Positions 1 to 5,836 of a DNA stretch of 8,119 nucleotides are shown here, in pieces. The position numbers and the translations under genes are program-made. Below the pieces are notes generated by a model. The model did not search any database and was not told where the DNA came from. It saw nothing but the letters and a program-made list of their open reading frames with translations. Each line of letters starts with the position of its first letter. Within the stretch, counting starts at the first letter, position 1. The stretch is from positions 1-8,119 of the forward strand of contig JAUVDZ010000049.1 in NCBI GenBank assembly GCA_030595015.1. Reading direction: 5' to 3'. Source of the DNA: Candidatus Peregrinibacteria bacterium. Lineage in GTDB: Bacteria; Patescibacteriota; Gracilibacteria; UBA1369; PNNO01.

Positions 1-564
1 AAGGCGGTTGATGTACCTGATCAGGAAGCAATCACAAAGGATAATGTTTCGATTCATATTAATGCAGTAATTTATTATAAAGTTTCAGCTGCAGATAAAT
101 CGATTATCGAAGTTGAGAATTTTTATTATGCAATTAGTCAGCTTGCGCAAACAACTATGCGTAATGCAGTTGGTGAGGTTACTTTAGATGACCTTTTGAA
201 GAATAGAGATGAGATTGCACATAGAATTCAGGAAATTGTAGACAAAGCGAGTGATCCTTGGGGAATTAAAGTTGAATCTGTTGAATTAAAAGATATTGTT
301 CTTCCGCAAGATCTTAAGAGAACAATGGCAAAAGAAGCAGAGGCAGAAAGAGAAAAAAGAGCGGTTATTATTAAAGCACAGGGTGAAGTTGCTGCTTCTG
401 AGAATATGGCAAAAGCTGCAAATACGCTTAACGAAGCCCCTGGAGCGCTTCATTTAAGAACTCTTCAATCAATTAATGATCTTTCATCAGATCAATCAAA
501 TACAACCATCTGGATGCTTCCACTTGAAGTACTTCGAGCTATGGAAAAATTTAACAAAATGTAA
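1..564 (+). CDS. Slipin/stomatin-like SPFH (band 7) protein, 5' partial
   Basis: The reading frame is open from base 1, so the N-terminus (normally a membrane anchor) lies outside the window and 187 residues are visible. They match the prohibitin-homology core of slipins: a strand-rich start (DNVSIHINAVIYYKV, visible residues 14-28), the SQLAQTTMRNAVGEVTLDDL stretch, DPWGIKVE (85-92) and then a charged helical region with EAEAEREKRA (about 112-121). The C-terminus is short and ends in a WMLPLEVLRAME-like segment, as in many prokaryotic slipins. Family knowledge: these proteins oligomerise on the membrane through the coiled region and are often paired with an NfeD-type protease or OB-fold protein. 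No NfeD gene follows here; the next gene encodes a 49-residue protein whose ATG lies one base after this stop. Whether NfeD lies upstream cannot be seen. Family assignment is firm; the cellular role is not known. Confidence 0.93.
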   Translation, partial: KAVDVPDQEAITKDNVSIHINAVIYYKVSAADKSIIEVENFYYAISQLAQTTMRNAVGEVTLDDLLKNRDEIAHRIQEIVDKASDPWGIKVESVELKDIVLPQDLKRTMAKEAEAEREKRAVIIKAQGEVAASENMAKAANTLNEAPGALHLRTLQSINDLSSDQSNTTIWMLPLEVLRAMEKFNKM

Positions 565-565
565 A

Positions 566-715
566 ATGTTTAAAAAAATTATCGCGTTTCTACGTAAAAT
601 CGGCCTTATTCACGGCGGTTCAGCAAGCTGGAAAGGCAAAGGAGCAGGGGATTATAATGCTGCAGAATACGACAAACACGAGAAACATGAAGAAAGTGAT
701 GAGCATGAAGAGTAG
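566..715 (+). CDS. Small 49-aa hypothetical protein coupled to the slipin gene
   Basis: I do not recognise this protein. The ATG at 566 follows the slipin TAA (562-564) by one base (TAAAATG), an arrangement typical of translational coupling, so I chose it over a longer in-frame start at 476 that would lie inside the slipin gene. The protein begins with a basic, amphipathic-looking helix (MFKKIIAFLRKIGLIHGG), continues with a Gly/Ser/Lys linker containing SASWKGKGAGDY, and ends in a highly charged tail (DKHEKHEESDEHEE) with eight acidic residues and three histidines in 14. There is no signal peptide and no segment long enough to be a clear transmembrane helix, though the N-terminal helix could lie on a membrane surface. 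The tail could be disordered or bind metal. Coupling suggests production with the slipin, possibly as its partner (inference). It ends with TAG just before a likely terminator. Confidence 0.68.
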   Translation: MFKKIIAFLRKIGLIHGGSASWKGKGAGDYNAAEYDKHEKHEESDEHEE

Positions 716-742
716 GATTAAGGTTGATAAATTGTAATGAAA

Positions 743-765
743 TTCAAAAATTTTAAATTTTTGAA
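743..765. terminator. AT-only perfect inverted repeat between convergent genes
   Basis: Two perfect 11-nt arms (TTCAAAAATTT at 743-753 and AAATTTTTGAA at 755-765) flank a single T. The innermost pairs cannot form in RNA, so a real hairpin would have about 9-10 AT-rich pairs and a small loop. It lies between the end of the small + strand gene (715) and the end of purD on the - strand (786). Runs of T occur on both strands in and around it (758-762 on +; opposite 746-750, 764-768 and 776-780 on -). Oligo-T runs alone can end archaeal transcription, so this stretch could act in both directions. The stem has only two G:C pairs and is weak by bacterial intrinsic-terminator standards. Confidence 0.5.
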
Positions 766-785
766 AAACAGCAATAAAAATAAAC

Positions 786-2099
786 CTATCCTCTAAGCTC
801 CTTCATATGATCAATTCGCTTTTGAATAAGAGCGTCGGTTCCTATGTCATCTCTATAAAAAACCTGGCCGCTAACACTCGAAAGAGCTGAAGCGGCTATT
901 TTTTCAGCCTCTGAAATCGTATCAGCAATTCCAACAAAGGCCAACGCGCGGCTTCCGCTCATGTAAATTCCATCATCACGTTCATCAACTGAAGCATAAT
1001 ACATTTTTACGCCTTCAGGTATTTCTCCGACTTCGATTTTCTCTCCTTTAACCGGGTTTTCCGGATATCCTTCAGGAACAACATATTTGCAAACTGTAGC
1101 CTTGTGCTCAAAGCGGGCATCATATAAATGCAAAGTTCCATCGATCACATGTTCACATAAAGTAACAAAATCGCTTTTTAAAATTGGCAGAACATTCATG
1201 GCTTCAGGATCCCCGAATCGTGCATTGAATTCAATCAAACCGAGGCCCTTAGTTGTTGCAATAAATCCACCATACATAATTCCTTTGAATTCGCATCCTG
1301 TCTCATCAAAAAGCGCTTTTGCAGTCTTTTGCGTGATTTCAATTGCTTTTGCAACGTCTTCAGGCTTGATAAAAGGCAGCAAGTGGTTTGCATCGCTATA
1401 AGTTCCCATTCCACCTGTGTTCGGGCCTGTATCGCCATTATGTGCACGTTTGTGGTCTTGTATTGCAGGCATTGGGATTATCGTCTTCCCATCACAAAAA
1501 CACATCAAGCTAAATTCTTCTCCTACGAATTTTTCTTCAAAAATAACTCGTCCGAATTTTTCTATACATTTTCCTGCCCATTCAATCCCTTCTTCAACAT
1601 TATCAATATGTTCTCCTGAAACTTTTACTCCTTTTCCACCCATTAATCCGTCTGCTTTGATTACATACTCTCCGCCAAGTTCTTCAATGAACTCAGCCAT
1701 TCCTTCATTTGATGTGAAAACTTTAAATTTAGGATTTCCTGGAATTTCATATTTTTCTAAAAGATCTCTAGTAAATGATTTTGATGATTCGAGCCGTGCA
1801 ACAGTTGCTAAAGGAGCCATTGATCGAACCTCAACTTCTAATAAAGCATCAACACATCCATCTGCTATTGGATCGTCTGGTCCTACGATTGCAAAATCAG
1901 GTTTTTCTTCTAATGCAAGTTTTTTTAAAGCCGAAAATTCATCCAAAGGACCAATTTCATATCTATCAGCTAATTTAGCTATTCCTGGGTTTTTGGCTTT
2001 CCCATAAGCGATAAGCGAAACATCCTGTGGGCTTTTTTTAAGTGCTTCTGCGATTACATGCTCGCGGGCACCATTCCCCACTAATAGTATTTTTTTCAT
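786..2099 (-). CDS. purD: Phosphoribosylamine-glycine ligase (GAR synthetase), archaeal type
   Basis: PurD joins glycine to 5-phosphoribosylamine using ATP, the second step of purine synthesis, in the cytoplasm. At 437 residues it is full length. Visible motifs in order: the N-terminal loop GNGAREH (8-14), VGPDDPIADG (72-81), the ATP-grasp signature KADGLMGGKGV (148-158), DHKRAHNGDTGPNTGGMG (215-232), the metal/ATP-binding stretch EFNARFGDPEAMNVLP (290-305), and the C-terminal ATVCKYVVPEGYP and DDIGTDALIQKRI. KAKNPGIAKLA near the start, ATVCKYVVPEGYP and the C-terminal stretch recall archaeal PurD rather than the usual bacterial form (from memory of the family). It is the last gene of the - strand run, 12 nt after purF, with no Shine-Dalgarno before its ATG, and ends in TAG. 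Two sampled 60-base blocks in its 3' half are about 50% GC, against roughly 22-28% in blocks from leuS and the PaaK/CapK-like gene. Confidence 0.96.
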   Translation of the reverse strand: MKKILLVGNGAREHVIAEALKKSPQDVSLIAYGKAKNPGIAKLADRYEIGPLDEFSALKKLALEEKPDFAIVGPDDPIADGCVDALLEVEVRSMAPLATVARLESSKSFTRDLLEKYEIPGNPKFKVFTSNEGMAEFIEELGGEYVIKADGLMGGKGVKVSGEHIDNVEEGIEWAGKCIEKFGRVIFEEKFVGEEFSLMCFCDGKTIIPMPAIQDHKRAHNGDTGPNTGGMGTYSDANHLLPFIKPEDVAKAIEITQKTAKALFDETGCEFKGIMYGGFIATTKGLGLIEFNARFGDPEAMNVLPILKSDFVTLCEHVIDGTLHLYDARFEHKATVCKYVVPEGYPENPVKGEKIEVGEIPEGVKMYYASVDERDDGIYMSGSRALAFVGIADTISEAEKIAASALSSVSGQVFYRDDIGTDALIQKRIDHMKELRG

Positions 2100-2111
2100 A
2101 TTTTAATAAAG

Positions 2112-3599
2112 TTATAACAATGTCATTGGCTCGCCAGCTTCTTCTTTTAAAGGATGAGCTTTTTGACGAACTTCTTCTGCAGCTTTAAGTGTTTCTTCTG
2201 TCACATTTTTAGTAGGATATTTTCCTGAGAAGCAAGCTCCACAGAAAGTATCAATGTCTTTATTCCCTTTATGTGCTGCTGCTTCCAGGTCTTTCAGATC
2301 CTGGTAGAAAACCATATCTGCTCCAATTACTTTTGCAATAGTTTCATTTGTTAGATTGTATGCAACAAAATCTTTTCTGGTTGGCATATCCACTCCATAA
2401 ACACATGGTGATACGAGCGGCGGAGCACATGAAGCAATATAAACTTTTTTAGCACCTGCAGCCCTAACCATTTCAATAATCTTTTTAGAAGTATTCCCTC
2501 TAACAATGCTGTCATCCACAAGCAAAATATTTTTATTACGAAGTTCAAGTTTTATTGGATTTAGCTTAAACCTAATTGATTTTCTTCGAATTGCCTGACC
2601 AGGCATAATGAATGTTCGTCCAATATATCTATTTTTAATCAAACCTTCTCTATATTTAACGCCTAACTTATATGCCAAAGGAATCGCTGAGCTCCTTGCG
2701 CTATCAGGGACAGGAACCACTACATCGATATCAAGTTTTGCAGCTTTAATTTGGTCAACCAATGATTCGCCAAGTCTTAAACGTGTTTTATGTACACTTA
2801 TTTTATCAATCGTTGAATCAGGGCGGGCAAGATAAACCCACTCAAATAAACAATGAGCTCTTGGCTTTTTTGGAGCACATATCTTTCTATGTAAATTGTT
2901 TTCTTTATCTATAAAAATAACTTCACCTGGCTCAACATCATTAATTAATTCGTAATCAAGGGTATCGATTGCAACAGTTTCAGACGCAATAATATAATCT
3001 GTTTTAATTGTAGAATTTCGCTTTCCTATAACTAAAGGCCGGATTCCGTAAGGGTCTCTGAATGCAATCATTCCATGATCTCCAACCAGGGTTATCACGC
3101 TGTAACTGCCTTTAACTCTTTTAAATACTTTTTCCATTGCCTGAAAAATATGCTCAGCATCCATTTTTTTAACACCAAGTGCTCTGAATTCATGAGCAAC
3201 AACATTTAATAAAACTTCAGAATCACTACTAGTGTTTAGAAATCTTTTATCATTATCAACTACTTCTTTTTTAAGTTGATCATAGTTGGTCAGATTTCCA
3301 TTATGTACAAGCGCAATTCCATAAGGTGAATTTACGTAAAAAGGCTGAGATTCAGCTGCTTTATAAGTTCCTGCAGTTGGATAGCGAACATGAGCAATAC
3401 CCATTGAACCTACTAATCGCATCATATTCCTTGTTCTAAAAACATCACGTGCAAGTCCATTACCTTTTTTTAAATGAAAATGTTCATTAAAAGTCATCAT
3501 TCCTGCCTGATCCTGACCACGATGTTGAAGAGTAATTAATCCATCATAGAGTTCAGGAGCAATATTCTGAGATCCCATAATTCCTATGATTCCACACAT
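2112..3599 (-). CDS. purF: Amidophosphoribosyltransferase
   Basis: PurF catalyses the first committed purine step: glutamine-derived ammonia displaces pyrophosphate from PRPP to give 5-phosphoribosylamine. The 495-residue protein is complete. It begins MCGIIGI, so the glutaminase nucleophile is Cys2, exposed by removing Met alone with no propeptide. Other glutaminase landmarks are HRGQDQAG (26-33), HVRYPTAG (70-77), HNGN (99-102) and SSDSE (124-128). The phosphoribosyltransferase half has KNRYIGRTFIMPGQ (322-335) and the PRPP loop LLVDDSIVRGNT (359-370). Cys250, Cys399, Cys453 and Cys456 sit where Bacillus-type enzymes hold a 4Fe-4S cluster, while much of the sequence resembles the E. coli-type enzyme. 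It lies 12 nt after folD and 12 nt before purD, whose product consumes its unstable product. The ATG context (AATGCGCTCATG) has no Shine-Dalgarno; the ATG eight bases upstream is out of frame. Confidence 0.97.
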   Translation of the reverse strand: MCGIIGIMGSQNIAPELYDGLITLQHRGQDQAGMMTFNEHFHLKKGNGLARDVFRTRNMMRLVGSMGIAHVRYPTAGTYKAAESQPFYVNSPYGIALVHNGNLTNYDQLKKEVVDNDKRFLNTSSDSEVLLNVVAHEFRALGVKKMDAEHIFQAMEKVFKRVKGSYSVITLVGDHGMIAFRDPYGIRPLVIGKRNSTIKTDYIIASETVAIDTLDYELINDVEPGEVIFIDKENNLHRKICAPKKPRAHCLFEWVYLARPDSTIDKISVHKTRLRLGESLVDQIKAAKLDIDVVVPVPDSARSSAIPLAYKLGVKYREGLIKNRYIGRTFIMPGQAIRRKSIRFKLNPIKLELRNKNILLVDDSIVRGNTSKKIIEMVRAAGAKKVYIASCAPPLVSPCVYGVDMPTRKDFVAYNLTNETIAKVIGADMVFYQDLKDLEAAAHKGNKDIDTFCGACFSGKYPTKNVTEETLKAAEEVRQKAHPLKEEAGEPMTLL

Positions 3600-3611
3600 G
3601 AGCGCATTTGG

Positions 3612-4472
3612 TTAAGATATATTATTAAGTCGCTTTGCAGCTTTTACTGTATTTTCCATTAAACATGCTACTGTCATTGGTCCTGCGCCCCCAGGTACGG
3701 GAGTTATATAAGACGCTTTTGGTTCAATTCTTTCAAAATCACAATCTCCACATAGTTTCCCATCATCTTTTCGATTCACTCCAATGTCGATTATCACAAC
3801 TCCTTCTTTTACCATATCTTCAGTAATCAAATTAGGTCTTCCAACTGCCACACAAACCATATCTGCATTTATTGTATGACTCTTTAGGTCTTTAGTTTTT
3901 ATATGACAAATTGTAGGAGTTGCTCCGCGATTTAAAAGCATAGTAGCAAGTGGTTTTCCAACAATATTTGAAGCTCCAACAATCGTTACATTCATTCCTT
4001 CAGGATCGATATCATAATATTCCAACATTTTAATCACACCTGCCGGAGTACATGGCGGCAAATCCTCGAATTCAGTACCTAAAAACATTTTCCCAAGGTT
4101 GTAAGCGGTAAATCCATCAACATCTTTATGAGGATCAATCGCCCTAATCACTTTTGGAACTTCAAAATGTTCAGGTAAAGGTAGTTGAACAAGAATTCCA
4201 TGAATAGAATTGTCCTCGTTCAGTTCCTGAATCTTTTTCAAAAGTTCATCTTGTGTAAGTGATTCTTCATAATCAAATTGCACCCACTGAATTCCGGTTT
4301 TTTCACATGCTTTTCGTTTTTGCTTAATGTAAGAAAGGCTGGCAGCATTGTCTCCAACTAAAATAACAGCCAATTTTGGCTGCAGGTTATTTTCACGCGT
4401 AAGTTTTTGAACCTCTACAGCAAGATTTTCGTATATCTCATTAGCTATTTTTTTGCCATCTATAAGCGCCAT
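3612..4472 (-). CDS. folD: Bifunctional methylene-THF dehydrogenase/cyclohydrolase
   Basis: FolD interconverts 5,10-methylene-, 5,10-methenyl- and 10-formyl-tetrahydrofolate. The formyl donor feeds later purine steps, which fits its place directly before purF and purD. The 286-residue length is normal for the family. Visible motifs: the catalytic segment SYIKQKRKACE with Tyr48 and Lys52, VQLPLP (95-100), KDVDGF (116-121), the Rossmann nucleotide-binding stretch VGASNIVGKP (165-174), and the C-terminal signature ASYITPVPGGAGPMTVA (253-269). The sequence looks bacterial in type. Its start lies 37 nt after the PaaK/CapK-like gene, the widest gap in this - strand run, which contains a TATA-like element. 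Only a weak AGG lies 11 nt upstream of the ATG. NADP rather than NAD use is usual for the family but cannot be fixed from sequence by eye. Confidence 0.96.
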   Translation of the reverse strand: MALIDGKKIANEIYENLAVEVQKLTRENNLQPKLAVILVGDNAASLSYIKQKRKACEKTGIQWVQFDYEESLTQDELLKKIQELNEDNSIHGILVQLPLPEHFEVPKVIRAIDPHKDVDGFTAYNLGKMFLGTEFEDLPPCTPAGVIKMLEYYDIDPEGMNVTIVGASNIVGKPLATMLLNRGATPTICHIKTKDLKSHTINADMVCVAVGRPNLITEDMVKEGVVIIDIGVNRKDDGKLCGDCDFERIEPKASYITPVPGGAGPMTVACLMENTVKAAKRLNNIS

Positions 4473-4495
4473 ATTTGAAATGCCTAGGAACGGGC

Positions 4496-4501
4496 TTTAT
4501 A
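4496..4501 (-). promoter_or_regulatory. Candidate archaeal TATA box before folD
   Basis: On the - strand the hexamer TATAAA, inside GCTAATATAAAGCCC, lies in the 37-nt gap between the upstream gene's stop (4510-4512) and the folD ATG (4470-4472). Its bases run from 24 to 29 nt upstream of the A of the ATG. In archaea the TATA box is centred about 26 nt before the transcription start, so this would give a leaderless or nearly leaderless folD-purF-purD transcript. No convincing purine-rich BRE precedes it, and A/T-rich hexamers are common at this base composition, so the call is tentative. Confidence 0.35.
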
Positions 4502-4509
4502 TTAGCATT

Positions 4510-5826
4510 TTAAAGCGGCACTATCAACTTAAATTTCCCTGTTTTTTCATCATTTTTGATATCTTTCACAATTTCAACGTCGATTTTTACATCATCCTGC
4601 AGATCTTTGGATTTCAGAATTTCATTAATTGCATGTTCTGCTGCTTTTTTAATTTTTTCTTCATCTCCATTAACAACGATATGTAGGTCTAATTTGTGTG
4701 CAGATTTCTGAATAAACTGAAATTTATCTAATCCTTCTACAAAAAACTCAACCAAAACAAGAGGATGTAAAAAATCGCGACCACCATCTTTTTTGTTAAA
4801 CCACAAAAATTCCTCAGAACGTCCGGCAATAGTTTTGATAACAGGGAAACCCCATTTACAATCACAGCCTTTTTCATCAAGTGCAACCACATCATTCATT
4901 TCGTATCGAATCAATGGCTGAGTGTAATTATATAAAGTTGTCATTATCAAATTTTCTTTATCAAAATCAAAAACATGCCAGTCATCAAACAGATGTAAGT
5001 CTTTATGTCTGTCACATTGTGAAGCCATGCAAATCGATTCTGAGGATGCATAATAATTAGTTGGTTCAACACCAAAAGCTTCTACAATTTTTTCTTGCAT
5101 GTGAGGGGTTAAAGGATCTCCAGCACACAAAATCTTTTCCGGATGAATATTGATATTCCCTTTTAATTGTTCCTGAGCCAAAAGATATGCACCTGAAGAA
5201 TATCCACTTAAAGTTCGCGGTTTAAATTTATCAACTTTTTTAATAATTTCATCTAACGGACTATTTATATCAATTGCCACAAAATCAAATAAAAATTTTG
5301 GAGCAGCAGATGCCAGGCTAATACCTGCGTAATGTCCGCCCATTGCACCAATATATGCAAGTCTAACTTTTTTAAAAAGGTTAATTTTAGTCTTAGTTAC
5401 ACGATTAATTGCCATTGCTAATAAAATTGCCCAATCATTAGGACCGTAAACAAAAATCCCAACTTTACCTGTTGAGCCGGAAGTGTGAACTACGTGATAT
5501 TTATTCATAAATTTATCTCCTGTTTTTGGATGTTCAGCAATAAATTTTTCAAGTTTGTTATGCTTTAAATTTTGATCGCAAACAAAATCATCATAATTAT
5601 CCATCATGATTTGTTTGTTGATTGTTGGAATCTCACGAATCGAAACTTTTTTATAATTGTCGAGTGTGATTCCGGCCTTTTTATAATATTCTTTGTAGAA
5701 TTTTGAATGAGTAAGAACGTGTTTTAAAAGTTTTCTAAAACGTTTATCCTGCAATCGTTCAATATAAGCAGCATTCATGTATTCGGCTGGTTTAAGCGCC
5801 AAAATGTAATAGATAAGTCTTAGCAT
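4510..5826 (-). CDS. PaaK/CapK-like adenylate-forming enzyme, substrate unknown
   Basis: The protein belongs to the phenylacetate-CoA ligase / CapK / coenzyme F390 synthetase group, which activates a carboxylate (or F420) with ATP as an adenylate. I start it at the ATG at 5826 (438 residues, 10 nt after leuS) instead of a TTG at 5847 that overlaps leuS. Visible motifs: the phosphate-binding loop HTSGSTGKVGIF (114-125), YYASSES (258-264) in the adenylate site, RYEMNDVV (307-314), AGRSEEFLWF (334-343), and a C-terminal TGKFK (429-433) that may supply the catalytic lysine. Cys271, His274, Cys321 and Cys323 resemble a metal-binding pattern seen in PaaK relatives (inference). There is no signal peptide. 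The neighbours are housekeeping genes and give no hint of substrate: it may serve acyl-CoA formation, surface polysaccharide synthesis or cofactor modification. Confidence 0.85.
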   Translation of the reverse strand: MLRLIYYILALKPAEYMNAAYIERLQDKRFRKLLKHVLTHSKFYKEYYKKAGITLDNYKKVSIREIPTINKQIMMDNYDDFVCDQNLKHNKLEKFIAEHPKTGDKFMNKYHVVHTSGSTGKVGIFVYGPNDWAILLAMAINRVTKTKINLFKKVRLAYIGAMGGHYAGISLASAAPKFLFDFVAIDINSPLDEIIKKVDKFKPRTLSGYSSGAYLLAQEQLKGNINIHPEKILCAGDPLTPHMQEKIVEAFGVEPTNYYASSESICMASQCDRHKDLHLFDDWHVFDFDKENLIMTTLYNYTQPLIRYEMNDVVALDEKGCDCKWGFPVIKTIAGRSEEFLWFNKKDGGRDFLHPLVLVEFFVEGLDKFQFIQKSAHKLDLHIVVNGDEEKIKKAAEHAINEILKSKDLQDDVKIDVEIVKDIKNDEKTGKFKLIVPL

Positions 5827-5836
5827 ATTATTTGAA

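Noticed and set aside
476..565. Upstream extension of the 49-residue protein to an ATG at 476
   Set aside because: The extra 30 residues lie inside the conserved end of the slipin gene in another frame; the ATG at 566, one base after the slipin stop, gives a normal coupled start.
1417..2007. Long open frame on the + strand (about 196 codons) opposite purD
   Set aside because: It lies wholly antisense to a clearly conserved purD. Its translation is Ser/Pro/Phe-rich low-complexity with no recognisable motif, as expected from the complement of a coding frame.
3617..3622. ATATAT hexamer on the - strand before purF as a TATA box
   Set aside because: It lies only 18-23 nt upstream of the purF ATG, so the expected transcription start would fall inside the gene; it is also within the folD coding end.
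4483..4488. CCTAGG palindrome in the gap before folD as an operator
   Set aside because: A single six-base palindrome without a second copy or longer symmetric arms is not enough to support a binding site.
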